DNA from: Andeanibacterium fulvum
Lineage (GTDB): Bacteria > Pseudomonadota > Alphaproteobacteria > Sphingomonadales > Sphingomonadaceae
Assembly (NCBI RefSeq): GCF_037154085.1
Contig: NZ_JBANRM010000001.1
Coordinates: forward strand, 1,136,120-1,200,119
DNA: 64,000 bases
Direction: 5' to 3'
Shown one piece after another: positions 17,260 to 26,152 of the stretch. The first letter of the stretch is position 1; each line of letters begins with the position of its first letter. A program made the position numbers and the translations under genes. Under the pieces are notes generated by a model, which ran no database searches, was not told the DNA's origin, and saw only the letters and a program-made list of their open reading frames with translations.

Positions 17260-18159
17260 TTACTGCCGCCGGTGGTTCTGCGCCGTTTCCATGAACATGT
17301 TCGCCGCATCGCTATGGCGCGTCAGGCGGCGCCAGCCGATACCGATATCCACCGTGGGCAGGCTTTCGCGCGTTCGCTTTGACAAGATGCGGTCGCCTTC
17401 AAGGCTCCACGGGCGATAGACGAGATCGGGCATCAGGGTGATCCCTGCCCCGGTGCCGACAAGGCTGCGCACCCCCTCCATCGAGGACGTGCGGAAAGCC
17501 ACGCGCGGTGGATGATCGAATTTCGACCATATCCCTTCCACCAGCCCCTCCAACTCGTCGAGCGAGAGCATCACGACCGGATCGTTCTCCAACTGGGCGA
17601 GCGAAAGCCCGTCCACATTGGCCAGCGGATGCGACGGAGCCAGCCACGCGCGACATTCGCTGCGCAGCAGCACCTCGTGATCGATCGCACTGCGCTGCTC
17701 CAGATTGGAGACGATCAGCAGAGCCAGGTCCAACTCGCCATTGACCAGCATGTGCTCGATATAAGCGCGCTTGTCCTCCACCAGCGAAACCTGGATGCGG
17801 GGAAACAGACGCTGGAAGCGGGAGAGGAGATCGGACAGGAAATAGCCGGTCACCAGCGGGGTGACGCCGATGCGGATATGCCCTTCGGTATGATCCTCGC
17901 CCTTGCCTACCCCGCCGGCCAGATTCGAGATCGCATCCACGATCGAGCGCGCGTGGCGCAGGAACTGGCTGCCTTCGCGCGTCAGCGTCACGCCCTTGGC
18001 ATGGCGATGGAACAGGGTGACGCCCGTTTCGAGTTCCAGCGTGCGGATCGCGTCGGTCACTGCCGATTGCGAAATACCCACCGCACTCGATCCGCCGGAT
18101 ACCGAACGCGCCTCTGCCACGGCGATAAAGTAGCGAATCTGGCGGAAGGTGATGTTCAT
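17260..18159 (-). CDS. LysR-family transcriptional regulator
   Basis: A 299-residue LysR protein. The N-terminal winged helix MNITFRQIRYFIAVAEARSV, GISQSAVTDAIRTLELETG is complete. The effector domain (RIGVTPLVTGYFLSDLLSRF onward) covers residues 90-295. The gene is divergent from the ABC-importer operon and sits in the middle of the polyamine island, which points to control of that island with a polyamine-derived coinducer. Its own ribosome site lies inside a copy of the CTATCGG motif that also occurs at two other island promoters, consistent with autoregulation. Confidence 0.9.
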   Translation of the reverse strand: MNITFRQIRYFIAVAEARSVSGGSSAVGISQSAVTDAIRTLELETGVTLFHRHAKGVTLTREGSQFLRHARSIVDAISNLAGGVGKGEDHTEGHIRIGVTPLVTGYFLSDLLSRFQRLFPRIQVSLVEDKRAYIEHMLVNGELDLALLIVSNLEQRSAIDHEVLLRSECRAWLAPSHPLANVDGLSLAQLENDPVVMLSLDELEGLVEGIWSKFDHPPRVAFRTSSMEGVRSLVGTGAGITLMPDLVYRPWSLEGDRILSKRTRESLPTVDIGIGWRRLTRHSDAANMFMETAQNHRRQ

Positions 18160-18174
18160 CTGTCTTTCCGATAG
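18156..18174 (-). promoter_or_regulatory. LysR-type motif, copy 3, at the lysR start
   Basis: Read on the minus strand, CTATCGGAAAGACAGATGA matches copies 1 and 2 at CTATCGG, AA and GAT. It overlaps the LysR start codon and its GGAAAG ribosome site, so part of the match may be fortuitous. Confidence 0.35.
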
Positions 18175-18336
18175 CTCTCGCTTTGCATAATCGACTGGCG
18201 CAACGGGCGATAGAGAGGTTTCATATTTTCGCTCGGGCTGAATTGTGCACTTGCAGCATTTCCAGCGTGAGGTAGCATCCCGTCCATGGGGAACAGCACC
18301 GGGTTGCAACCGGGCACGAATAAGGGGTCAGTCCAC

Positions 18337-19464
18337 ATGAGCGACTTCGAGATTCCAGCACGCAAAATCGCACAGCACAGGGGAATGGGCCGCCGCTCGC
18401 TGCTCCAGGCCTTGGGTGTTGCGGCGGTCGGCATCAGCTTTGGCGGGCTTGCCGCCTGCAGCAAGTCTGGCGGCGACAAGGTGGCAGCCACCGGCGAGGA
18501 AGCCACGCTCAACTTCTACAACTGGGACACCTATATCGGCGAAACCACGCTGGACGATTTCAAGGATGCCAGCGGCATCTCCGTGAATATGAGCCTGTTC
18601 GCGACCAATGACGAGTTGTTCGCCAAGCTGCGCGCGGGCAATCCCGGCTTCGACGTGATCGTGCCCTCGAACGACTTCGTCGAGCGCATGATTGAGTCCG
18701 ACCTGATCGTGCCGCTGGATCACGCGCTGATCCCCAACATGAAGAACGTCGACCCGACCTTCATCGACGTCGCCTACGATCCGGGCCGCAAATATTCGAT
18801 GCCCTACACCTGGCTGACGCTCGGGATCGGCTATCGCAAGTCCAAGGTGAAGGGCGTTCCCGACAGCTGGAAATATCTGTTCGATTCGCCGGAATACGCG
18901 GGCCGCATCGCCCTGCTTTCCGAAGCCGGCGACGTGATCCGCCTCGGCGCGAAATATCTCGGCCATTCCGTCAATGCGCTTACGCCCGAGATCATCAAGC
19001 AGGTCGAGGCGATGATGATCAAGCAGAAGCCCAACATCAAGACGTTCCACGAGGATAACGGGCAGGACCTGCTGCTGTCCGGCGAAGTGGATGTGGTGAT
19101 GGAATATAATGGCGACATCGCCCAGATCATGGTCGAGGACGACGATATCGATTTCGTGCTCCCCAAGGAGGGCAGCCAGCTCAATTCGGACACGCTGTGC
19201 ATCCCCAAAGGCGCGCCGCATCCGAAGAATGCCCATGCCTTCATCAACAACCTGCTCGATGCGGAAGTGGGCAAGAAGATCACCGAAACGATCCTCTACC
19301 CCACCCCCAATGCGGCAGCGAAGGCGCTGATGCCGGATTCCTACAAGAACAATCCGGTGATCTTCCCGCCGGCGGACCTGCTCGCGAAGTGCGAATACGC
19401 TTCCTACAACGAGAAGCTCCAGCCACTTTACGAAGAGGCTTTCACCCGCATCCGGGCGGCCTGA
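18337..19464 (+). CDS. potF: Polyamine ABC transporter substrate-binding lipoprotein (PotF/PotD family)
   Basis: A 375-residue periplasmic solute-binding protein. Start is at MSDFEIPARK, nine bases after AAGGGG. The export signal carries a twin-arginine-like RRSLLQALGVAAVG followed by the lipobox LAAC, so it is probably a Tat-exported lipoprotein. The mature domain begins LNFYNWDTYIGETTLDDF, the signature of spermidine/putrescine-binding proteins, with VPSNDFVERMIESDLIVPL and YNGDIAQIM downstream. It heads the import operon with two permeases and an ATPase and supplies polyamines to the catabolic genes around it. Confidence 0.93.
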   Translation: MSDFEIPARKIAQHRGMGRRSLLQALGVAAVGISFGGLAACSKSGGDKVAATGEEATLNFYNWDTYIGETTLDDFKDASGISVNMSLFATNDELFAKLRAGNPGFDVIVPSNDFVERMIESDLIVPLDHALIPNMKNVDPTFIDVAYDPGRKYSMPYTWLTLGIGYRKSKVKGVPDSWKYLFDSPEYAGRIALLSEAGDVIRLGAKYLGHSVNALTPEIIKQVEAMMIKQKPNIKTFHEDNGQDLLLSGEVDVVMEYNGDIAQIMVEDDDIDFVLPKEGSQLNSDTLCIPKGAPHPKNAHAFINNLLDAEVGKKITETILYPTPNAAAKALMPDSYKNNPVIFPPADLLAKCEYASYNEKLQPLYEEAFTRIRAA

Positions 19465-19501
19465 GAAACCAGACGATCAGCCAGCAACCGGGGGGCCGCG
19501 A

Positions 19502-20404
19502 ATGGAGAGCTGGAAGAACCACAGGGCACTGTTCGCAGCGATTGCGACAGCGCCTCTTACATGGCTCATCCTGTTCTTTCTCGCCCCCCTTGGCATAGTC
19601 TGGCTCTACAGTTTCGGCACCAATCAGGGCCTGACCGAGATCGATATCTCGGGCACTTTCTCCAACTATGCGCGGGCGCTGGAACCGCTGTACCTGGGCA
19701 TCCTGTGGAAGTCCGTGCTGGTGGCGGCGGCCACCACCGTGATCTGCCTGATCGTGGGCTTCCCGGTGGCTCTGGCCATCGTCTTTGCAAGCGACAAGTG
19801 GAAGCCGTGGCTGCTGCTGGGCATCATGCTGCCCTTCTGGACCAATCTGCTGATCCGTACTTACGCGCTGATGGCTGTGCTGCGGACCGAAGGCTACGCC
19901 AACCAGACCATAGGCTGGCTGCATGACAAATTCGGCTGGCTGATGACGCTGGTGGGCCTTCCGCCGCCCGGCGCCTATGAGCCGATGCACCTGCTCTACA
20001 ATAATTTCGCGGTGATCTTCGGGCTGGTCTACGTCCACCTGCCCTTCATGGTCCTGCCGCTCTATGCCGCGCTGGACAAGCTCGACAAATCGCTGATCGA
20101 GGCCAGCCTCGATCTGGGTGCCGGGCATTTGCGCACCCTGCTGATGATCGTGGCCCCGCTGGCCGCGCCGGGCATTATCTCGGGCATCATCATCACCTTC
20201 GTGCCGGCGCTGGGCGCCTATCTTACTCCGGATCTGCTGGGCGGGCCGGACAGCCAGATGATCGCCAATGTGATCGAACGCCAGTTCAAGCGCGCGAACG
20301 ACTGGCCCTTCGGCGCCGCCCTGTCCTTCATCCTGATGTATGCCACTTTCATCGCCATTGCCTTCCAGGCGATGAAAGCGCGCCAGGCGGAGGCACGGCA
20401 ATGA
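19502..20404 (+). CDS. potH: Polyamine ABC transporter permease (PotB/PotH type)
   Basis: A 300-residue inner-membrane permease with about six hydrophobic segments, beginning LTWLILFFLAPLGIVWLYSF. The EAA loop (IEASLDLGAGHLRTLLMIVAPLAAPGI) contacts the ATPase. It is preceded by the binding protein and overlaps the next permease by ATGA, as in pot operons. Confidence 0.92.
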   Translation: MESWKNHRALFAAIATAPLTWLILFFLAPLGIVWLYSFGTNQGLTEIDISGTFSNYARALEPLYLGILWKSVLVAAATTVICLIVGFPVALAIVFASDKWKPWLLLGIMLPFWTNLLIRTYALMAVLRTEGYANQTIGWLHDKFGWLMTLVGLPPPGAYEPMHLLYNNFAVIFGLVYVHLPFMVLPLYAALDKLDKSLIEASLDLGAGHLRTLLMIVAPLAAPGIISGIIITFVPALGAYLTPDLLGGPDSQMIANVIERQFKRANDWPFGAALSFILMYATFIAIAFQAMKARQAEARQ

Positions 20405-21249
20405 TCGGGCTCGGCAAGCGCACCCCGATCGCACCGCTGGAATATACGCGCCGCCTGTGGATGCGGGCGTGGGTCGCTCTGGTGCTGTTCTTCCTCTACG
20501 CGCCGCTGATCACGCTGGTCGCCTTCAGTTTCAACGACAGCCGCCGCAACATCGTGTGGCGCGGCTTCACGTTCAAATATTACGAGAAGGCCATCAATAA
20601 CGACAGCCTGATGGAAGCCTTGGTGAACTCCATCACCATTGCCGCCCTCGCCACCGTGGTCAGCGTGGTGCTCGGCGCGCTGGCGGCGGTGATGCTGTGG
20701 CGTTTCCGCTTCCCGATGAAGGCTGCGGCCGAAGGCGCGATGGCCCTGCCCATCGTGGTGCCGGAAATCTGCATGGGCGTGGCGATGCTGGTGTTCTTCG
20801 CCAAGATCGGCTTTCCGAGCGACCTGGTCTGGCCGTTCAATCTGGGCGCGATCACCATCGCGCATATCACGTTCTGCTTCCCCTTCGTGACGATGGTAGT
20901 CCGATCCCGGCTGACCAGCTTCAATCGTGAGGAAGAGGAAGCGGCCAAGGATCTGGGCGCCAATGAATGGCAGGCCTTCCGCGACGTGTTGCTGCCCCAC
21001 ATGAAGCCGGGGCTGGTGGCAGGCGCATTGCTGGCATTCACGCTCAGCCTCGACGATTTTGTCATCACCTTCTTTACGTCCGGCCCGAATACCGTGACCT
21101 TCCCGGTCAAGGTCTATTCCATGGTCCGTTTCTCGGTGACGCCGGAGGTCAATGCCGCCTCTGCCATGGTCATCGCCCTCACTGTCATTCTCACTACGAT
21201 CACGCTCAAGATGCAGAGCCGCATGGGCACGATCGCGCAAGGTCACTGA
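20401..21249 (+). CDS. potI: Polyamine ABC transporter permease (PotC/PotI type)
   Basis: A 282-residue second permease of the importer. Membrane segments begin at VALVLFFLYAPLITLVAFSF, and the EAA loop is EEAAKDLGANEWQAFRDVLLPHMKPGLV. FTLSLDDFVITFF is typical of the PotC branch. It starts inside the stop of the preceding permease gene, and the ATPase gene follows within five bases. Confidence 0.92.
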   Translation: MIGLGKRTPIAPLEYTRRLWMRAWVALVLFFLYAPLITLVAFSFNDSRRNIVWRGFTFKYYEKAINNDSLMEALVNSITIAALATVVSVVLGALAAVMLWRFRFPMKAAAEGAMALPIVVPEICMGVAMLVFFAKIGFPSDLVWPFNLGAITIAHITFCFPFVTMVVRSRLTSFNREEEEAAKDLGANEWQAFRDVLLPHMKPGLVAGALLAFTLSLDDFVITFFTSGPNTVTFPVKVYSMVRFSVTPEVNAASAMVIALTVILTTITLKMQSRMGTIAQGH

Positions 21250-21253
21250 TCGC

Positions 21254-22381
21254 ATGGAATACAAGCAACCGATCATCCAGATCCGCAATGTGTCCAAACG
21301 CTTCGGGCAGGTCACTGCGGTCGACAATGTCTCGCTCAACATCATGCCGGGCGAATTCTTCGTGCTACTGGGCCCATCGGGCTGTGGGAAGACGACCCTG
21401 CTGCGCATGATCGCGGGCTTCGAGATGCCCACCGAAGGCCAGATTCTGATCGACGGGCAGGATATGGCCAAGGTGCCGCCCAACAAGCGGCCAGTGAACA
21501 TGGTGTTCCAGTCCTACGCCGTGTTCCCGCATATGAGCGTGGCGGACAATGTCGGCTATGGCCTGAAGATCGCGGGGGTCGGCAAGGCAGAACGGGACAG
21601 CCGCGTGGCGGAGGCGCTGGAACTGGTGAAGCTCGACGGCTTCGGCGCTCGCAAGCCCAACCAGCTTTCCGGTGGCCAGCGCCAGCGCGTGGCCCTTGCC
21701 CGCTCTCTGGTGATGCGGCCCAAGGTGCTGCTTCTGGACGAACCGCTTTCCGCGCTCGATGCGAAACTACGCGCCCAGATGCAGTTCGAACTGGCCGATC
21801 TGCAGGATCAGGTAGGCATCACTTTCATCACCGTGACCCACGATCAGGACGAGGCGCTCTCCATGGCCGGGCGCATTGCCGTGATGAACAAGGGCGATGT
21901 GGCGCAGCTTGCCACTCCCGCCGATCTCTACGAGTTTCCCGCCAACCGCTTCGTCGCGGATTTCGTCGGCTCGGTGAACCTGTTCGAAGGCAAGCTGACG
22001 CTGGATGAGCCGCACCGGGCGGCAGTCGATTGCCCGGGTCTGGGCAAGGTCTATCTCAATCACGGGGTCACCGGCCCGCACGGCGCCGACGTCTGGGTCG
22101 CGATCCGGCCCGAGAAGATCTATCTGCACGTTCCCGGCAAGGGCAAGGCCATCCGGGGCGCGGCGCAGGATGCGCCCGACGATCACAATTTCGCGCGCGG
22201 GCAGATCAAGGGGATGAGCTATCTGGGCGACATCACCCTCTACGAAATCCGCCTCGATTCAGGCGCCATGCTGCGCGTATCGCGCCCCAATCTTTCGCGG
22301 CACGATCAGGAGGTGTTCTCCTGGGACGATCGGGTATCGATGCACTGGCGCGCGGACAGCCCTGTCGTCCTGCTGTCCTGA
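21254..22381 (+). CDS. potG: Polyamine ABC transporter ATPase (PotA/PotG type)
   Basis: A 375-residue ATPase. Walker A is GPSGCGKTT, the Q-loop is NMVFQSYAVFPHM, the signature is LSGGQRQRVALARSL, Walker B is VLLLDEPLSALD and the switch is TVTHDQDEA. A TOBE domain follows from about residue 280. The start MEYKQPIIQIRNVSKRFG lies five bases after the permease stop. It energises import of polyamines with the three preceding gene products. Confidence 0.94.
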   Translation: MEYKQPIIQIRNVSKRFGQVTAVDNVSLNIMPGEFFVLLGPSGCGKTTLLRMIAGFEMPTEGQILIDGQDMAKVPPNKRPVNMVFQSYAVFPHMSVADNVGYGLKIAGVGKAERDSRVAEALELVKLDGFGARKPNQLSGGQRQRVALARSLVMRPKVLLLDEPLSALDAKLRAQMQFELADLQDQVGITFITVTHDQDEALSMAGRIAVMNKGDVAQLATPADLYEFPANRFVADFVGSVNLFEGKLTLDEPHRAAVDCPGLGKVYLNHGVTGPHGADVWVAIRPEKIYLHVPGKGKAIRGAAQDAPDDHNFARGQIKGMSYLGDITLYEIRLDSGAMLRVSRPNLSRHDQEVFSWDDRVSMHWRADSPVVLLS

Positions 22382-22394
22382 CCATTCCCCCGGC

Positions 22395-22413
22395 CTATCG
22401 GTAAATTCGATGA
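22395..22413. promoter_or_regulatory. LysR-type motif, copy 2
   Basis: CTATCGGTAAATTCGATGA contains the inverted ATCG and CGAT arms. It lies about 80-95 bases upstream of the aminobutyraldehyde dehydrogenase start. It matches the motif upstream of the transaminase/TorF divergent promoters. Confidence 0.5.
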
Positions 22414-22491
22414 CCTGCGCTTTTCTTTTCGTATTTCCTCCTGCGCGGAGCGAAGCCTAACTTCGACCGGCATCAGCAAGGCAGGAATCCC

Positions 22492-23922
22492 ATGGTAGAC
22501 CAGTACAGCCAGTTCATCGCCGGCCAGCCGATGAACGGGGACGAAGCGCCCGAAAAAGTGTTCAATCCGGCCACTGGAGGGGAAATCGCCAGCCTCGCCA
22601 GCGCCAGCCGCGCGCAGGTGGAAAGTGCCGTTGCATCTGCCGAGAAGGCCTTTACCGTCTGGTCGCGCATGACGCCGGCGGAGCGTTCGCGCCGGATGCT
22701 GAAGATTGCCGACCGGATCGAGGAACTCGCCGACGAATTCGCCCGGATCGAGATGATCAATTGCGGCAAGCCCATCGGCACTGCCCGCGCAGTCGATGTC
22801 GGCAACACGGTGGACGTGTTCCGCTTCTTCGCCGGGGCCGCCCGTACCGTGCCCGGCGTGCCTGCGGGCGAATACCGCCCCGGCCATACGTCCATGCTCC
22901 GCCGAGACCCGCTGGGCCTGTGCGTGGGCATTGCGCCTTGGAACTATCCGCTGATGATGGCCAGCTGGAAGATCGCCCCGGTGATCGCCGCCGGCAATTC
23001 CGTGGTTCTCAAGCCTTCGGAACACACTCCGCTCAGCGCGCTGAAGCTGGCGGAGGTCTGCGCGGAATTCCTGCCCGAGGGCGTGGTGAACGTGATCACC
23101 GGCAATGGCTCCAGTGTCGGCGCCCAGCTGGTCGCCCATCCGCGAGTGCGCATGGTCTCGCTGACGGGCGATGTTGCCACCGGACGCAAGATTCTGGAGG
23201 CAGTGGCCCCCACCATCAAGCGCACCCATTTCGAACTGGGCGGCAAGGCCCCGGTGATCGTGCTGGAGGATGCGGACATTCCCGCCGCCGTCAGCGCCAT
23301 TGCCGAGGGTGGATATTACAATGCGGGGCAGGACTGCACCGCCGCCTGCCGCGTCTACGCCCACGCCAGCGTGCATGACCGGCTGGTGGCCGAACTGCAG
23401 GCCGCAATCGAGGCTATCCCGATGGGCGATCCGGCCGAGGCGGGAACCCAGCTCGGCCCGCTCATCACCGCCCGCCAGCGCGACCGTGTGGACGGCTTCG
23501 TCGCCCGTGCCGCCGCAGATACACCCGCCGAGATCGTGACCGGGGGCTTTGCCCCGGAAGGGCCAGGCTTCTTCTACGCCCCCACCCTGATCGCAGGCGC
23601 GCGCCATACGGACGAGATCGTGCAGAAGGAGGTCTTCGGCCCCGTTGTCTCCGTCACCCGCTTTACCGACGATGCCCAGGCGCTCGAATGGGCGAATGAT
23701 TGCGAATATGGCCTCGCCTCCTCGGTCTGGACCACCAATGTCGGCAAGGCCGCGCAATTCGCCGCGCAGCTCCAATATGGGGTGACGTGGATCAACACCC
23801 ATTCGGTCAACGCGACGGAAATGCCTCATGGCGGGGTGAAGAGTTCCGGCTATGGCTCGGACCTGTCGATCTATTGCCTCGAACATTACATGACGACGCG
23901 CCATGTGATGATTAAGCACTGA
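22492..23922 (+). CDS. Gamma-aminobutyraldehyde dehydrogenase (PatD/PuuC type)
   Basis: A 476-residue NAD-dependent aldehyde dehydrogenase. Motifs include VGIAPWNYPLMMASWKIAPV, SLTGDVATGRKIL, the general base Glu in FELGGKAP, and the catalytic Cys in GGYYNAGQDCTAACRVYAH. That last motif is distinctive of the 4-aminobutyraldehyde dehydrogenase group (YdcW/PatD). It would oxidise gamma-aminobutyraldehyde, or its glutamylated form, to the acid. The hydrolase gene follows after four bases, which supports the glutamylated route. Confidence 0.87.
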   Translation: MVDQYSQFIAGQPMNGDEAPEKVFNPATGGEIASLASASRAQVESAVASAEKAFTVWSRMTPAERSRRMLKIADRIEELADEFARIEMINCGKPIGTARAVDVGNTVDVFRFFAGAARTVPGVPAGEYRPGHTSMLRRDPLGLCVGIAPWNYPLMMASWKIAPVIAAGNSVVLKPSEHTPLSALKLAEVCAEFLPEGVVNVITGNGSSVGAQLVAHPRVRMVSLTGDVATGRKILEAVAPTIKRTHFELGGKAPVIVLEDADIPAAVSAIAEGGYYNAGQDCTAACRVYAHASVHDRLVAELQAAIEAIPMGDPAEAGTQLGPLITARQRDRVDGFVARAAADTPAEIVTGGFAPEGPGFFYAPTLIAGARHTDEIVQKEVFGPVVSVTRFTDDAQALEWANDCEYGLASSVWTTNVGKAAQFAAQLQYGVTWINTHSVNATEMPHGGVKSSGYGSDLSIYCLEHYMTTRHVMIKH

Positions 23923-23926
23923 CCCC

Positions 23927-24658
23927 ATGTCGCGCCCCGTACTCGGAGTCATCGCCTGCCAGCGCAGGGTCGGTATCGAACCGGCCCAGACCGTTATCGA
24001 ACGCTATATCCGCGCGGCCATGGAATATGCCGATGTGGCGGCGCTGATCATTCCCTCCCTGCCCGATCTGATGACGGCAGGCGAAGTCGCCTCAAGGCTC
24101 GATGGAGTGCTGCTCACGGGCAGCCCCTCCAATATCGAAGGCTTTCGTTATGAGGACGAAGGCGGCGAAGGCCCCTTCGATCCGGGCAGGGACGAGATCG
24201 CCCTCTCCATGGTCGGCCGCATGACCGATCTGGGCAGGCCGGTTTTCGGCATCTGCCGGGGCTTTCAGGAAATCAATGTCGCCTTGGGCGGCACGCTAAG
24301 GCGCGATGTATCCGCCGATGGCGCCCCGCTGCATCACCACGCGCCTGACGATGTGCCGTTCAACGCCATGTTCGACCATATGCACCCGGTCCACCTTGCC
24401 GAAGGCGGCATGCTGGCACAGGCGTTCGGCAAACAGGACCTCACCGTCAACTCGGTCCATTTCCAGGGCGTGGGCAGGCTGGCGGATGGCTTGAACGTGG
24501 AAGCCACCGCGCCCGACGGGCTCGTCGAAGCCTATTCCACCCGGATTGGCAGCGCCCCCGTGCTTGCGGTACAATGGCACCCCGAGTGGCACCCGGAAGG
24601 CAATGCCGACAGCCAGGCCTTCTTCCGCCTGCTCGGACAGATGTTGCGAGGGGAATGA
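23927..24658 (+). CDS. puuD: Gamma-glutamyl-GABA hydrolase (PuuD-type class I glutamine amidotransferase)
   Basis: A 243-residue peptidase C26 family protein. The nucleophile elbow FGICRGFQEINVALGGTL carries the catalytic Cys, and the His and Glu are in VQWHPEWHPE. It begins GVIACQRRVG and has the LLTGSPSNIEGF oxyanion region. It would cleave gamma-glutamyl-GABA to GABA and glutamate, the last step of the Puu route. The position directly after the aldehyde dehydrogenase gene agrees. Confidence 0.9.
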   Translation: MSRPVLGVIACQRRVGIEPAQTVIERYIRAAMEYADVAALIIPSLPDLMTAGEVASRLDGVLLTGSPSNIEGFRYEDEGGEGPFDPGRDEIALSMVGRMTDLGRPVFGICRGFQEINVALGGTLRRDVSADGAPLHHHAPDDVPFNAMFDHMHPVHLAEGGMLAQAFGKQDLTVNSVHFQGVGRLADGLNVEATAPDGLVEAYSTRIGSAPVLAVQWHPEWHPEGNADSQAFFRLLGQMLRGE

Positions 24659-24713
24659 TGCCCATCACGCGCACCAATCGGTTTCTCGCCCGGATCGGGT
24701 TCTCACCCTGAAG

Positions 24714-24739
24714 GCGTGTTACACATCCGTGTAACACGC
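24714..24739. promoter_or_regulatory. Perfect 11-bp-arm palindrome upstream of the SpuC-type gene
   Basis: GCGTGTTACAC and GTGTAACACGC are perfect arms around ATCC. The palindrome lies 36 bases before the transaminase start. No T-run follows, so an operator is more likely than a terminator. It differs from the LysR motif, which suggests a second regulator not encoded nearby. Confidence 0.6.
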
Positions 24740-24775
24740 ACGGCCTGCACCCCTTCCTTCCGAGAGAGAACCGAC

Positions 24776-26152
24776 ATGCCTCGCAATTACGACATCGCCG
24801 AACTGAAGCGCCTCGACGTGGCGCACCATTTGCCTGCCCAACAGGATTACAAGCTGATCGAGGATATGGGCGGCAGCCGCATCGTGACCCATGCGGAAGG
24901 CTGTTACATCCACGATGGCGACGGCAACCGCATTCTGGACGGCATGGCCGGCCTTTGGTGTGTCAATGTCGGCTATGGGCGCGAGGAACTGGTGGAAGTG
25001 GCCGCCGAGCAGATGCGCGAACTGCCCTTCTACAACACCTTCTTCAAGACCGCCGCCCCTGCCACGGTGTTGCTGGCCCACCGCATTGCCGGGCTAACTG
25101 GCGGCAAGCTGCAGCACGTGTTCTTCAACAGTTCCGGCTCCGAAGCGAATGACACCGTCTTCCGCATGGTGCGCCACTACTGGAAGCTGAAAGGGGAGCC
25201 CAAGCGCCAGATATTCATCAGCCGCTGGAACGCCTATCACGGCTCTACCGTGGCGGGGGTGAGCCTTGGCGGCATGAAGTTCATGCATGAACAGGGCGAC
25301 CTGCCCATTCCAGGCGTTGAGCATGTCCGCCAGCCCTACTGGTTCGGTGAAGGCTTCGGCATGGACAAGCGCGAGTTCGGCAAGCTCTGCGCCGCCGCCA
25401 TCGAGGAACGCATCCTTGAAGTCGGCCCGGAAAACGTCGCCGCCTTCATCGGCGAGCCGGTACAGGGCGCGGGCGGGGTGGTGATCCCGCCCGAAGGCTA
25501 TTGGCAGGAAGTGGAAGCGATCTGCCGCAAATACGGCATCCTACTGGTGGCGGATGAAGTGATCTGCGGCTTTGGCCGTACCGGCGAATGGTTCGGCCAT
25601 CAGACCTTGGGTTTCACGCCCGATCTGGTGCCGATGGCCAAGGGGCTATCGTCGGGTTACCTGCCCATCAGCGCCACCGCCGTGTCCAGCGACATCGTGG
25701 AGGTGCTGAAGACCGGCGGCGATTTCGTCCACGGCTTCACCTATTCCGGCCATCCAGTGTCTGCCGCGGTCGCCCTGCGCAATATCGACATCATCGAGCG
25801 CGAAGGGCTGGTTGCCCGCACGCGCGAGGATACCGGGCCCTATCTGGCCGAGGCACTAGCCCGGCTCGAGGATCACCCGCTGGTGGGCGAGGCCCGCTCC
25901 ATCGGCCTGCTGGGTGCGGTCGAGATCGTCAGCAAGAAGGGCACTAACGAGCGTTTCGGCGGCAAGGAAGGTACTGCCGGGCCCATCGTGCGCGATCACT
26001 GCATCGCCAATGGCCTGATGGTGCGTGGCATCCGCGACACTATCGTCATGTGCCCACCGCTGACCATCTCACGCCAGCAGATCGACGATCTGGTGGAGAT
26101 CATCCGCAAGTCGCTCGATCAGGCAATGCCTGAACTGCGCGCCATCGGCTGA
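24776..26152 (+). CDS. spuC: Putrescine/polyamine:pyruvate aminotransferase (SpuC-type)
   Basis: A 458-residue class III aminotransferase. Its features are HLPAQQDYKLIEDMGGSRIV, LDGMAGLWCVNVGYGREELV, FFNSSGSEANDTVFRMVRHY, the WNAYHGSTVAGVSLGG segment, LLVADEVICGFGRTGEWFG and the PLP lysine in LVPMAKGLSSGYLPI. This pattern matches SpuC-type diamine:pyruvate transaminases, which make aminobutyraldehyde and alanine. It provides a direct route parallel to the glutamylated pathway, and the alanine would be recycled by the ald gene product. Its end overlaps convergently with the next gene by 34 bases. Confidence 0.88.
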   Translation: MPRNYDIAELKRLDVAHHLPAQQDYKLIEDMGGSRIVTHAEGCYIHDGDGNRILDGMAGLWCVNVGYGREELVEVAAEQMRELPFYNTFFKTAAPATVLLAHRIAGLTGGKLQHVFFNSSGSEANDTVFRMVRHYWKLKGEPKRQIFISRWNAYHGSTVAGVSLGGMKFMHEQGDLPIPGVEHVRQPYWFGEGFGMDKREFGKLCAAAIEERILEVGPENVAAFIGEPVQGAGGVVIPPEGYWQEVEAICRKYGILLVADEVICGFGRTGEWFGHQTLGFTPDLVPMAKGLSSGYLPISATAVSSDIVEVLKTGGDFVHGFTYSGHPVSAAVALRNIDIIEREGLVARTREDTGPYLAEALARLEDHPLVGEARSIGLLGAVEIVSKKGTNERFGGKEGTAGPIVRDHCIANGLMVRGIRDTIVMCPPLTISRQQIDDLVEIIRKSLDQAMPELRAIG

